Source of the DNA: Stratiolaelaps scimitus
Taxonomy: Eukaryota; Arthropoda; Arachnida; Mesostigmata; Laelapidae
DNA: 64,000 nucleotides
NCBI GenBank assembly: GCA_019614645.1
Contig: JABWDB010000018.1
Coordinates: forward strand, 1-64,000
Direction of reading: 5' to 3'
Numbering within the stretch: position 1 is the stretch's first letter; each line of letters begins with the position of its first letter. The translations under genes were made by a program, and so were the position numbers. The notes under the pieces were generated by a model that saw nothing but the letters and a program-made list of their open reading frames with translations, had not been told where the DNA came from and made no database searches. Shown here one piece after another: positions 45,101 through 54,785 of the stretch.

Positions 45101-48100
45101 GCCGGGAACCTACCTTCCCTGATCAGCTTGTTGACCAGTTTTTGGAAGATTTTCGGGTGCCGCCTCACTAGAAGCTTGACTACTTCGGGCGGTACTCCGT
45201 CCGGGCCAGGGGCTTTCCCGGATGCTAGCCGTTCTCTGGCCAGCTTGATCTCCTCGAGCGTCACTTCCGGGATGTGTTCTGGAGGAACCAGGGGCTCATA
45301 GCCGCCGCGCCATGGCTGTGTCGGGAAGAGGGTTGTTACTGTCTCTCTTAGCACTTCCGCTGGTATTCGCGGGGACGGCCTCTTGAGTTTGCTCATGACA
45401 ATCTTGTACGGCTGACCCCAAACGTCGCGGTCCACAGACTCGATTAAGTCCTTCCATGCCTTCCTCTTACTCTTCGCGATCTCTATTTGGAGCTTCTTTC
45501 TGGCCGCGCGGTACGCATTTATCTGGAGCTCGACGCGGCTCTTGGCTTCCGCGGCATCCTTCTCATCAGGGCCTCTTTCCCTCAGCCAACTCAATGTCCT
45601 TGTGTAGGTTCTTTTGGCCCTGATACACTCACGTCGAGCGTCATCCACTTGCTTGCTCCACCAGTAGACCGGCCGTCGTCGGGTTTGAAGGCGGGCTGGA
45701 GGGCCCGCCTTCTCGCATGCGGAGACGAGGATCTCAGCAAGCTTGTGTTCGTCCACTTCTTCTAGCTCGACCAGCCGCCTGCAGCCTTCATCGATTGCGT
45801 CAGTTAGAGTCCTCTGGTCGAGTTTCCGCATTTGCCACCGCCTGCTTTTGGCAGGCATGGGGTCGGTGTTTGCAGGAGACCGGAGCTCGAAGCAGATGTA
45901 CCTGTGATCGCTCATGCTATCTTCTTGGTCCATTACTTGCCAATTGGCTGCTTCTGCGAAAGCCGCTTCGTTGACTAGAGTTAGGTCAACGAAGGACTGC
46001 CCCGTCTGTGCGAAGAAGGAGGGTACTTTCCCGTCGTTTAGCGGAAGGAGGCCATGCTCGGCCATCCATTCCAGCGTGAGCTCACCCTTCTCGTCTGTGT
46101 ACCGGTCCCCCCACACCGTGCTGTGTGCGTTGAAATCCCCTGTCACCACCAGCTTCTTCTCTCCATGCACCGCCATGTTCTGTCCCAACTCTTGAAGGAA
46201 GGTTCCGTACTCCAGGCCATTCTTTTTCGGCGAGAGATAGCAGCTGTAAACCACTACCCCGCCATCTACTTCGACCCACGAGAAACCCTTTCCCGAACCC
46301 CTTTGGTTGAACGCTATGTCCCTCTGGTTCCCCGTCCAGACTATTGCAGTATCCCTATCCTCGTCCGATACCCAATCCCCCATGCGTGCCACGATTGCCT
46401 TGTTCGGCTCCGACAGCAGACATAGTCCGGAGCCCAGTCTTCGTGCCGCCTCTCCGAGCACTTCGTGGGCGTTTATGCATTGGTTCATATTAACCTGGAG
46501 GAGCTTAATCATGTTAGAGCATGACTAGATCCCTCCGGCGGTCTGCCACTCATTCGTGGCCTGCGGCCGTCTCGTTCTCTGCCTCGACTTCTTTCGTGGC
46601 TCTTCTTTGCTTGCGGTGGTGTTGCCTTTGTTAACGGTCTCGTCGGCGTTTGCTTCCCGTTCTTTACTCGCGTCTTCTGTTGCCGTGCCTGGAGTCGTTC
46701 CCGTTGCCGCCGCAGCGCCTTTTCGTGCGTCTCTAAGTTTCGCGACCTTTTCGCGATATTTCGGGCAGGACATGTTGTCGGCCCGATGTCCTTCTACTTC
46801 ACAGACATAGCATTTCGCCTCCTGTGCTTGACATTCCTTGACGAGGTGCTCTTTACTGCCGCACCTGTGACATAGTTTGGCGGCCACCTGCGTCTCCGTG
46901 CATTCATGAGCCTTGTGGCCTACTTTCTGACACTTGAAGCAGGTTGGGAGCTTGATCCACTCCTCCGGCCTGCACCAACGCGTACCCATCCTGATGGTCT
47001 TCCGCCCCTGAAGGACCTTCGCCGCGCGCGGCGAGGCCGACACTAGTGAGTACCACACCCCGGAGTGCCCGAGACGGGGTTCACCCGCGCGGATATCGGG
47101 TTCGTCCGGCAAGGCCTCCTTGAGAGCCTTGGTAATGGCCTCGCCGTCAAGCATTGGGTCTACCCCCCAGAGCGCGACTGTTTGTACCAGGGCCTCCGCG
47201 TTTCTACAGTCTGCGTGCAGGTTTGTGGCGCTTTGGATAGCTGTCGCTAGCGCTTGCCCTGCCCCCGCCTGCTTCTCCTCCAGCTGCAGGATGACGTCTT
47301 CGTCCCTGCCGCGGACTACACCTCTGATCTGCACGCCATTGGTTATGGTGCTAATGTGCTTTTTCACTCGTTGGAACACATCTGCGAATTTCTCGCCGTT
47401 GCCCGCTTTCACCCTTACTGTGCTTCTCGTTGCTCCGGCCGCTCTCGCGTAACCCCCGCGCTCTCCCTTTGAGCAGACTTCCAATAATCCCTTGCCGTTT
47501 TTGATACTGCGGCAGCAGGCCTCTAACGCTCGAAGATAGACCCGTTTGCGCCGTTTGCTCGTGACGTGTACTAGGGGCTTTTCGTCGTCGCCCGCCAGCT
47601 GGATGGCTCGCTCTATGGCCGTTCGGATCACGCCCAGCGTCGCAGCCTCGGAGGGCTCTTCCGGGTGGACCATAGCCAGTACCAAGTGGCGCCTCGCTGC
47701 TTCCACCCCGGTGGTGCCCCCAATGATCTCTACGTCGTCGCCGTTTTTCAGCACCGCAGCTTGCCCGTTCTCCAGCTTACTCAGTTCCACTATCGTGGGA
47801 AACTGCTTTGCTAGTTTCTTCGCGAGGGACGCATCGTCCTCGTCTTCCTTGGTCATCAGCAGAACTCGAACCGCTCTCGGAGCAGCGAAGTCCGTGTTCA
47901 CGTGCTGCACGTGTGTGATCATCCGCGAAGGCCATTCTTCCTTGATGACCTCGGTCTGTTGCTCGAGGGTGGTGGCCTGGTTCAGCCTGCCCTCGATCAT
48001 GGTCGCCTTCTTGGCCTCTTCCTGTTCCTTCTTGAGCTCTTCCTGCTCCTTCAGGCGCTCCTTCTCCACCGCTCCGTGGCATTTAGAGCATAGGGTATTC

Positions 48101-51100
48101 ACCCTACCCTCATCCGCGCCATTTGTTCCCTTCTTGAGCCCTTCGACCTCCTTCTGTAGGTCTTCAACCTGCGTATCGAGGGTCGCGAGTTCCTCTTTCT
48201 CCTTCTTTCTATTCTCTTCAGTCACTCTCGCCTTTTCCGACAAGCAGAACTTGATCCTCCTGAAGGCTACATGCAGAGTGCCTTCAGGGAGTGCGCCGGT
48301 CTTCCTGTGTCCCTTGTCTCGGCCTAGGTCTTTCACGGCGACCTTGGTGTGTTGATCCGAGCAGATATTTCTGAGCGTACTAAGCTCCCTCTCCATCTCA
48401 GCGAGAGCTGACTCGATCGCTCTATTCTTCACTGCCTCCTCTTCTTCCGCATCCTTCGCCCTTTTGGGGTCTCTCCGCGGCGGCGTTCCCTCGGCCGTCC
48501 GCTTGTGACCAGTCGTCACCGCCTGGGTGGTATAGTCATCTTCCGGGAACGATACTTCCGCAGGTGCCTCAGTGGAGGTCTCTGCGGAAGCCGCAGGCAT
48601 TGCATCCGTGGTCTTTACCATGCGGTCGCCTTGCGGCGAGTGCTCAACCGGCATCTTCTCTGGCCCCAGCCCCCGGGGGGGTTTCGGGGGGAGAGGAAGA
48701 GAAGGGAGCTTAGAGCACCGCAAACAGCGCCAATCGAGGGGGCACCCGAAACCAGTACTACCCCCCAAGTTTCGAGGCTCTACGATCAGCCGTTCGCCCG
48801 CAGTTAGCGTTCAGAGTTTCCCTCCTTTCACTTTAGAGCACTTCCAGGCCTCTCTTTCACGTTCCGAGTGGAAACTATGTAGGAAGGGCCGGAAGGCGAG
48901 TTAGGTGCCAGCAGGGGGCTTGCCGCTGCGCCCACCCACAAAAATTTCCTGGTTCAAATCCCGTCCAGAGATCCCCGACTTGAAGTTGAGTGTCTGCTGG
49001 AGCCCGGCGGCGCGTCGGGGTCACAAAGGGTGCCTATATAAGGCTGAGTGTGTGTATGTCAACGACACACCCGTTACCCGCGCTTCAGAATTTGTCTCGC
49101 GGCCCTCCCACTTTGGGAGAGGGCTAAGGCTCGGGGGAGGGTATAACTCTCCCTCGTCGTACCTGTCTCTAGCGCCCTCTGATGGCGAAAAAACGAACTA
49201 CGAAGTTTCACTCACCGGGTGGCTCTCGAGGTGGTCGGTCGCACCTTCTGACGCTTGGGGCACGTGGAACGCACCAAGGCTCGCCAGGGTCACTCAGATC
49301 ACTCGCAAGAATTTGCCAAAAGTTGCTTTCAACGCGGAGCGAAGGAGGAACACGTCCGTACCCTTCGACTGCCAAGTCCAATCTAATATCGTGGATAATG
49401 TGTCTTCTGGTTGTTCCACGTACTCGTCAATATACGTTTCAGGTGACTCAGAGAATCAAGGCCATTGGTTCCGGTTGTGTCTAATAAGCTACTCATTAGG
49501 CATCTCGGTTACCTTCATGTGTTGTCTTAACTCGGAGCTCACATCTTCAATGGCCATTAAGAGGAGCGAGGACCTTATAGATAGTTACGCCGACGTTCTG
49601 CGATTTAAGAACATATTCATCTACGCTGAGGCGGAGTCGGCTTTATCAACGATTTTCACCGTATGAAAATATTGTCTAATGCTTTCCATATGAAACAAAC
49701 ATATTATACAGTGACTCTACTATCTATTAAATTGCACTATTTTTCAAGAATGGCTTTTTGCTAAACTCATCTCTGTTTGTAGAAATTTATGTGCGCGAAA
49801 TAATGCTCTTGAGGCTTTAGGTTAGGTTTTTTTTATTTTTAAGATTAATTTTTTTCAGTTTTAGGTTTTTTTTTATTAGTTCGATCGGATAACACTTTGG
49901 CATCGGCTAAACTCAACTTGGGGATCCACTATCTTAAAAAGCAAACACTGTATGATTAGTCTTATTGAGAGCTTAAACGTATAATTTAAAACACCTTTCA
50001 GCACGCAACGAGCAAGCTCTTCCGACGTTTAAGGGCCCGGCTGATTCCTGTTCAAGACACTCTTAAATATGGACCGAGGTTGGTTGAAATGATCAAGGAA
50101 GTAGCAGATAGGAAGCGCGTTATCGTTGGCAGCATCTACATGTGCATGGGTTACATTATCCAGGTTCGAGCAATATATATATATATATATATATATGTCA
50201 TTTTGGGCTAAAGCTGACTGATCGTCGCTTGCTACTTGTTGAGCTTAGTTTATTTTAGACAGATGATAAGATAGCCAATGCATGTGGGCCGGCACATCGC
50301 TGTTTTTACTTTCAGCTGACTCTCAACCTACTTCCCATGACAGGCCTCGGCGCCATTACGGCATTGCTTCAAGAACCATCTCATGTCTGGACCAGTGCTG
50401 GACTAATCTAGGGTTTCTCCCCAGCACTGTGGCGGCAGCGAAATGTTTACCATAGCGACATGGTACTCATGTTTATATATTATGGCCAGATTATGTCTAT
50501 ATTGAAATAATGTGGGTGTTACTGTGTTCGTTACAATGCGATTATTCCTTTAGTGGTAAGCTGCCTGTAGCACCTAGCAAATGCACCGGGCCACTGCATT
50601 CACACAGGGCTATTATATTGTACAAATACTCACTATTTGTCTTGTTTACATTGAGCTATCTAATAAAGTATATATATATATATATTAGGTAGTCCCAAGC
50701 AAATTGTCGCGCCTTTCGGATGGCGCACAGCCCGAACTACGCCACACAATGCGTTCATTTTTCGAGTGGGCACGCGGTAGGAACGTGGCTTCCTTTCGAA
50801 CACTGAGTGGTTTCGATACGATCAGAAAGATGGACGCTGCAGCAAAAAGTTCAAATTCCCCCAAAAATCAACGGGAAATCATCAAGTTTTTGTTTCTCCA
50901 AAAACACCCTCCAGCTGAAATCCATCGACAATTAGTGAACGCGTACGGCAGGTCTGCCTTATGCCTGCGAACGGTGCAACGTTGGTGCGAGCGATTTAAC
51001 AGTGGAGATATGGACACCGATGACCATCGAGGTGGGGACCAGCAATCAGGTGCGACAAGGGACGAACGGATTGAAAGAATCAAGGCAGCTTTTGAGCAAA

Positions 51101-54100
51101 CTAGAGCTTGGTCCACGGGGTCTTTGTCGGCTGAAACTTTGATTCTTCGGACGACGTGTTATAGAATTATCACCAATATACTGAAGAAGAAGAAAATCAA
51201 TGAAAAATGGGTTCCCCATAAACTGAGTGCTGACCAAATGAAAATGCGTGTGGAGTGTTCGACATCTAATTTGAATACTTATACGCAACAAACCAGTCGC
51301 TTAGAGCACACCGTGTCGATAGACGAGACATGGGTTAGCCTGCATAGACCCCCTGAGAAGGACCAAGCAAAACAGTGGCTCCGACAAGGTGAAGTGGCGG
51401 CGTCTGTGGTAGTGCCAGATAGATTCGGACAAAAGGTGTTGATTATACTCGCTCTGGATATCAAGGGTGTTTGCTATTACGAAATATTAGCGGCAAACGA
51501 AAAACTCAATGCTCCCCGATATCTCGACTTTTTGAAGACATTGATGAACAAATGGCGTGGGGATCGACAGCACCGAGTAAGGTTACTCGACGACAACGCA
51601 AGACCTCACCGCACTGCTGAAATTACGACCAGGATGGAGGGGAACAATATTGAGCGATGGTATCAACCCCCATATTCTCCTGATTTAAGCCCATGTGATT
51701 ATGGTTGTTTCCATGCATTAAAAAGGGCAATAGGTGGGGTTCCATATGCAACCGTCGAGTTACTCACAAAAGCAATAGATAACGAAATTATATATGGAAA
51801 CGCAAATGGTAAATATTTGGCTATTTCAAAACTCCCAGAGCGCTGGAATCGGTGTGTCAATAAAGCTGGAGAGTACCCCTAACTCATACCAAAAGATCTT
51901 TGTTCTAACTCATTTAGTTCAAAAGTTATTGGCATTTAAAGAGGCGACAGTTTGCTTGGGACTACCTAATATATATATATATATATATATGTAAAATAAC
52001 CGAAGTCGAAATGGGGTGCCCTCAGGTTCCTCGAAAAGCGAAATATGTTAATTTCTCGAAGTGACAAACGTTTTTAAAGTTGATTCTTTTAGGTACATCA
52101 CCCCCGTAGGAATCACCATAGCTAGCTTAACCCGGTCGAGCAAGAAAAAACAGAGAGTTGCACTTTCGAATTGAAAAAGCCCACAACCTTCCATTGCTGA
52201 TCGGTAGCAGTACGAAAGTTTCGCCCATCGAATTTCAAGTTTAGAAATTTGAATGAAAGTGTTTTTGGTTATAACCCGATCTAATTCAATGCAGGGTCTC
52301 AAAGGATTTGGCCATTGCCCCAGAGTGAGAATCATCCAACATGGCTCCGGATTGATCAGTGGAGGCGTATTTATATCGCGCCAATTGCCTCCTGACGTGA
52401 AAGAAAAATTAAATATGGGGTAGGTACAACACCTAGAGACTCCGTTTATAGAATAGGTATATCCTCGAAACACACACACGTGATTGAGGTTTAGCGAACG
52501 TTAATCCAACAAGGTATGTTGCTGTATGCGAAGAATATTGTATTTACGTTGGATTTACATACATGATTCTCCTCCTTCGAATCTCCTTCTTACGGTTAAC
52601 GAGATCATTTAATTATCATATAGATGAAGATTGATTGGATACATTGGAGTGCAAGTGCAACATACATAGAAACGTGATTGACAAACAGTGCGCCACGGAT
52701 AGAACGCAAAAATATCCAATGTCTCGAACGATATAGGCTAATGCCAGAGCTTTAAGTGGGTGTTATGTCGGCGAGGCGAGAATTTCAAAACGCCAAAAAC
52801 GAATGCACTGCACCTCAGTATTAGGCCTAGAGAAAAAACGCACATTCTAATCATCTGGTCTGCTCAGTTGTGCCATTAACACTATCAATTGAAACAATTT
52901 ATAACAAGAACACTTTAACACAAGAACAATAGCCGATATATGAAACAAATCCTTTAAGATATAATGGTCTATGTATGTATGGTGTTAATTGTGTATTATT
53001 GAAACAATTTAGAATCGATATTAATCATTAGTAACGTCACCAAACAAAAGTTGCAAAATTTCTCGTTGGTTAAAAACAAAGGGCCACGCTAAGTGTTAGA
53101 ACTGGACAGCCTTGCGGAGAGAGTCACGACTTGTCATTTTTGTTTAATATGGAGCATTCAAAGAAACTATATCTAACGCTGCATTGTGTATTCAGGTTAA
53201 TATGTTTGCGAAATGTTGTGAGTTGTGCGCATGTAGCGGTTTGGTTAAGGAGCTCATCGTTTTATTTGGGGAGGCTGCAGAACAGCTGGTCCTGAGTTGA
53301 GATTATTTTCAATCAATAGCAGAAGTGTTTGTTTCTGGTCGATCCTCTACTTTTGAAACCTCTCAGGTTGGGTGATGCGCACATTTTCAAGAAGATGTAC
53401 AGAAGACGCGAAGTTGGTTATCACACCAAAGAACAAGACATAGACACGAGGTCCACCATTCGTTCATTATATAATAAATGGTGGTTGGGAAGAAGCCAGC
53501 GGAGTCGAAAACCGTTTAGGAAAATTAAATTGGGAAACGTTGGCGAAGATGCCCAAATATTGTTACCGGTATTAAGATGAGCACACGATATTCTATACCA
53601 GTTCAGAACATTTGTGGACCCCAAGAGAGTTTCATCCGAGGGCCTGATCGCCCCTTATCTTCTAACACTTCTTAGCTTCGAAAAACATCCTAACATCTTT
53701 CGTAGTAATAACAGCATAGGGATAAGTACCGAGGAACGTTTGGTGGTGGGTAAAGGCCATTAACTTATCCTCATAGATTGTAATGTACAAGGTGTGAAGG
53801 TATGACTGCTGCGACAATTATTGCAGTGAACAATTGTTTGATAATTTCCCGAAGCCTATTGAACGGGCATAAAATAGATAGTTTTTTTACAAAAAGCTGT
53901 TTTTTTCGAAAAATATCTCCGGTATTTTGAAGCAGGTGAAATCGAAGGAAGCTGATGTGTAAGTTTCTCAACAAATAGTGGAAAAGTTAATTAATGAGTT
54001 CCTAAAGATATTCAGCAAAAGGTATAACAAATACATCGATAACGTTCTTATACAAAAATACCAGAAAACCCGAATAGGTAAGAACAATAACCAGATTATA

Positions 54101-54785
54101 TTGCGATTAAATTTTAGGTTGCACGTATGTCAGCAAGCCTACCTGTTTGAGCGCAACGCATTATGGGTATTAAGAGACTATGACAAGTGTGCCGGACTTA
54201 CGTCTAGTTCAAATGAAGCCAAGGTAGGAGAGGGCGTTGAAATATTAGGTAAAAAGATCACACATAGATCGACGTTCCTCAATGTGGTCGAATGCTAAAC
54301 TTTCGTTAAACTTTGAAACACTTCTACGAACTTAATCAGGAGCGTCAGGGGGGATAGGACATGGTTGAAATCAACTGCCTGTCCCTGTAAGGCACTGACT
54401 GAAGTAATACTTTGACAGTCCCGGTCAGTGCCCCAAGTCAAAATCGGTTCTGGGTTTAGTCAGTAAGAGTCTGACACTACCAAGCAAATACCTTAATGTG
54501 AGGTCTGGTGTCCATGCAGGATTAACCTCTAACCTCTTAAAAAACTAACTCTTACATCATATTATGACGATGATCATTATGATAACAATAATAATCATAA
54601 TAATCATAATACTTCTACGATTCCAGCCATTATCTGCAGGTGACGTGATTGGCAGCCTGGTGGTGCTTGCGATTGGACTTGGACTGTCCTTTATAGCATT
54701 TACGGCTGAAGCAATGTACTCGAAGATTGCTGCAAAGGAACGGCGTAAGACTACACGCGATGTCGGTCTATGTATCACGACTTGA
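39135..54785 (+). CDS. Ionotropic-receptor-like ion channel, gene A (11 exons)
   Basis: Exons: 39135-39212, 39778-39878, 40119-40209, 40441-40554, 40885-41150 (or 41047-41150), 42750-42832, 49443-49660, 50002-50163, 52295-52419, 53367-53568, 54627-54785; the total is divisible by three (532 aa, or 478 with the shorter exon 5). Exons 1-4 form ligand-binding lobe S1 (LRFSLLN, RKQPNGTWTGILG, DVCLGPAIQTVERF, keeping the Arg that binds the ligand carboxylate in glutamate receptors). Exon 5 holds M1 (VWLTVAAIIVLLPGVCWFIA), exon 6 the pore loop ending IFPQ, exon 7 M3 and the start of S2, exons 8-10 the rest of S2 (LYNKWW) and exon 11 M4 plus a short tail. No large amino-terminal domain or signal peptide is seen. 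The SYTANLAA gate motif is replaced by LNSELTSS, which favours a divergent chemosensory-type receptor. Intron 2 uses a GC donor. Confidence 0.82.
42281..42490 (+). repeat. tRNA-derived SINE, family S1, copy 1 (in intron 5 of gene A)
   Basis: The head resembles a tRNA: A-box-like TGGCTTCAACGG, an anticodon-like stem, and B box GGTTCGAGTCC at 42335-42345. A second, inverted copy of the B-box arm follows directly (to about 42388). The tail has CTTAAGCATTGTAAA and TTTAATAAACCAATAAAC, shared with the copy at 58590-58740. The rest of intron 5 (41151-42749) shows nothing else recognisable. Confidence 0.75.
43303..46512 (-). CDS. R1-clade ORF2: endonuclease and reverse transcriptase
   Basis: 1069 aa. 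The AP-type endonuclease (about 1-220) has QVNMNQC, LLSEP, VTGDFNAHSTVWGD and SMSDHRYI. The RT (about 440-740) has LVLIPKPG, YRPICLLDTMGKILE, YGFRKGRSTLDAL, LLDVKNAFN, GVPQGSVLGPMLWN and the catalytic AYADDLALL. The C-terminal part has YLGVMLNTGLNGN, YGAAVWGDEAM and a CCHC-type finger CVLCGSG...HTILRC. Length and order match R1-clade ORF2. It nicks and reverse-transcribes at the target site. No disabling lesion is visible. Confidence 0.95.
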   Translation of the reverse strand: MIKLLQVNMNQCINAHEVLGEAARRLGSGLCLLSEPNKAIVARMGDWVSDEDRDTAIVWTGNQRDIAFNQRGSGKGFSWVEVDGGVVVYSCYLSPKKNGLEYGTFLQELGQNMAVHGEKKLVVTGDFNAHSTVWGDRYTDEKGELTLEWMAEHGLLPLNDGKVPSFFAQTGQSFVDLTLVNEAAFAEAANWQVMDQEDSMSDHRYICFELRSPANTDPMPAKSRRWQMRKLDQRTLTDAIDEGCRRLVELEEVDEHKLAEILVSACEKAGPPARLQTRRRPVYWWSKQVDDARRECIRAKRTYTRTLSWLRERGPDEKDAAEAKSRVELQINAYRAARKKLQIEIAKSKRKAWKDLIESVDRDVWGQPYKIVMSKLKRPSPRIPAEVLRETVTTLFPTQPWRGGYEPLVPPEHIPEVTLEEIKLARERLASGKAPGPDGVPPEVVKLLVRRHPKIFQKLVNKLIREGRFPAVWKKANLVLIPKPGSNTGASAYRPICLLDTMGKILEIVIVNRLDKEIREKNALSDTQYGFRKGRSTLDALERVMKRADQEHAKSPRKRNFLLLVLLDVKNAFNTMNWGVIIEALERKGISPYLRRIISSYLRDRCLVAGGQEHAVTAGVPQGSVLGPMLWNLGYDGVLEIPGLPGAVDATAYADDLALLITAKTERKLEKTANDALAKVTEWMDNHLLKLAPAKTEALYLTGQKRKKGVRLKVAGCQIKIKTEAKYLGVMLNTGLNGNAHVAYVKKKVEKVAQNLARIMPRVGGASEGKRRLLASVAESTALYGAAVWGDEAMRSKRNRAALRSAQRTLAIRVCRAYRTVSTGALLVLARMLPWDLLARERRARYMNDDLDPTRARRATIDAWQDDWRNTKAGPTGQIPGNWTRRLIPDLRVWHDCGHGELTYGTTQVLSGHGQFQAYMMKIGKTDSDTCVLCGSGETDDVNHTILRCEALADVRNAGSEAVKDRPVEDIVKHMLTTTEAWREATTFFDKMMLEKTAKEEARRARFGPEGNRHRNRNRVDEIGRDGEPGRGEGGSAGIGGQLGLQPVLDAPPRSGEGGIAALPERACR
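46525..48768 (-). CDS. R1-clade ORF1: gag-like nucleic acid-binding protein
   Basis: 747 aa. The N-terminal third is charged and predicted to be coiled-coil (NRAIESALAEMERELSTL and LATLDTQVEDLQKEVEGL). Three zinc knuckles sit near the C-terminus: CFKCQKVGHKAHEC, CHRCGSKEHLVKEC and CYVCEVEGHRADNMSC, the third with a longer last spacing. A basic, Thr-rich tail follows. Three knuckles are usual for R1-clade ORF1. The stop is 12 bases before the ORF2 ATG, so translation would need reinitiation. A downstream ATG (MPVEHSPQ) is an alternative start. Confidence 0.93.
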   Translation of the reverse strand: MGGSTGFGCPLDWRCLRCSKLPSLPLPPKPPRGLGPEKMPVEHSPQGDRMVKTTDAMPAASAETSTEAPAEVSFPEDDYTTQAVTTGHKRTAEGTPPRRDPKRAKDAEEEEAVKNRAIESALAEMERELSTLRNICSDQHTKVAVKDLGRDKGHRKTGALPEGTLHVAFRRIKFCLSEKARVTEENRKKEKEELATLDTQVEDLQKEVEGLKKGTNGADEGRVNTLCSKCHGAVEKERLKEQEELKKEQEEAKKATMIEGRLNQATTLEQQTEVIKEEWPSRMITHVQHVNTDFAAPRAVRVLLMTKEDEDDASLAKKLAKQFPTIVELSKLENGQAAVLKNGDDVEIIGGTTGVEAARRHLVLAMVHPEEPSEAATLGVIRTAIERAIQLAGDDEKPLVHVTSKRRKRVYLRALEACCRSIKNGKGLLEVCSKGERGGYARAAGATRSTVRVKAGNGEKFADVFQRVKKHISTITNGVQIRGVVRGRDEDVILQLEEKQAGAGQALATAIQSATNLHADCRNAEALVQTVALWGVDPMLDGEAITKALKEALPDEPDIRAGEPRLGHSGVWYSLVSASPRAAKVLQGRKTIRMGTRWCRPEEWIKLPTCFKCQKVGHKAHECTETQVAAKLCHRCGSKEHLVKECQAQEAKCYVCEVEGHRADNMSCPKYREKVAKLRDARKGAAAATGTTPGTATEDASKEREANADETVNKGNTTASKEEPRKKSRQRTRRPQATNEWQTAGGI
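50685..51969 (+). mobile_element. mariner transposon in intron 8 of gene A
   Basis: 1285 bp, bounded by inverted repeats beginning TTAGGTAGTCCCAAGCAAA (left) and its near-complement at the right end (...TTTGCTTGGGACTACCTAA), about 27 bp with one or two mismatches. It sits in TA repeats at both sides, so the TA target duplication cannot be delimited exactly. It carries a full-length transposase frame. Confidence 0.93.
50830..51882 (+). CDS. mariner transposase (DD34D)
   Basis: 350 aa from MDAAAKSSNSP, the usual length. The frame is open upstream to 50704, but that part lies in the 5' UTR. The N-terminal helix-turn-helix region has QREIIKFLFLQ and LRTVQRWCERFNSG. Then come WVPHKLSADQ and the catalytic blocks SIDETWVS, LLDDNARPH and YSPDLSPCDYG; the second and third Asp are 34 residues apart, the mariner spacing. 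No stop or shift is present, so it could be functional. It lies in the same orientation as the receptor gene. Confidence 0.95.
   Translation: MDAAAKSSNSPKNQREIIKFLFLQKHPPAEIHRQLVNAYGRSALCLRTVQRWCERFNSGDMDTDDHRGGDQQSGATRDERIERIKAAFEQTRAWSTGSLSAETLILRTTCYRIITNILKKKKINEKWVPHKLSADQMKMRVECSTSNLNTYTQQTSRLEHTVSIDETWVSLHRPPEKDQAKQWLRQGEVAASVVVPDRFGQKVLIILALDIKGVCYYEILAANEKLNAPRYLDFLKTLMNKWRGDRQHRVRLLDDNARPHRTAEITTRMEGNNIERWYQPPYSPDLSPCDYGCFHALKRAIGGVPYATVELLTKAIDNEIIYGNANGKYLAISKLPERWNRCVNKAGEYP

Larger units (their letters stand above)
43114..49384 (-). mobile_element. Complete R1-clade non-LTR retrotransposon in intron 6 of gene A
   Basis: 6.27 kb, ending in a ~20-nt poly(A) (T run at 43114-43133) and flanked by AATATCGTGGATAAT on both sides (43099-43113 and 49385-49399). 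From the 5' end it has a ~0.6 kb leader, ORF1, a 12-base gap, ORF2, then a 190-base 3' UTR. Both ORFs are uninterrupted and the target duplication is perfect, so the insertion looks young. It is not in rDNA and so is not the site-specific R1 itself. It lies antisense to the receptor gene, its 5' end 58 bases from exon 7. Confidence 0.93.

Noticed and set aside
44720..45301. 193-codon plus-strand frame, with further long frames at 43375-44001 and 45487-46425
   Set aside because: All are antisense shadows of the 1069-aa ORF2, with no domain of their own.
47546..48355. 269-codon plus-strand frame
   Set aside because: It lies entirely opposite ORF1 of the R1-clade element, is Ser-rich and low-complexity, and reflects the codon bias of the sense strand.
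48905..49666. 253-codon plus-strand frame read as one gene
   Set aside because: Its first two thirds are the antisense of the R1-clade 5' leader; only 49443-49660 is real, as exon 7 of gene A.
51970..51990. TA runs (also about 2005-2022, 50175-50198 and 50667-50684) as TATA promoters
   Set aside because: Simple AT repeats; the mariner is inserted in one of them, and no gene starts near the others.
52048..52479. 143-codon minus-strand frame in intron 8/exon 9 of gene A
   Set aside because: The plus strand contains an in-phase receptor exon (52295-52419, GLISGGVFISRQLPPDVKEK) that fits the protein and splice phases; the minus frame has no recognisable domain.
53323..53366. Extension of exon 10 upstream to the acceptor at 53322
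   Set aside because: It was in phase only if exon 9 were skipped. With exon 9 included, the acceptor before 53367 restores the frame and gives better receptor similarity.
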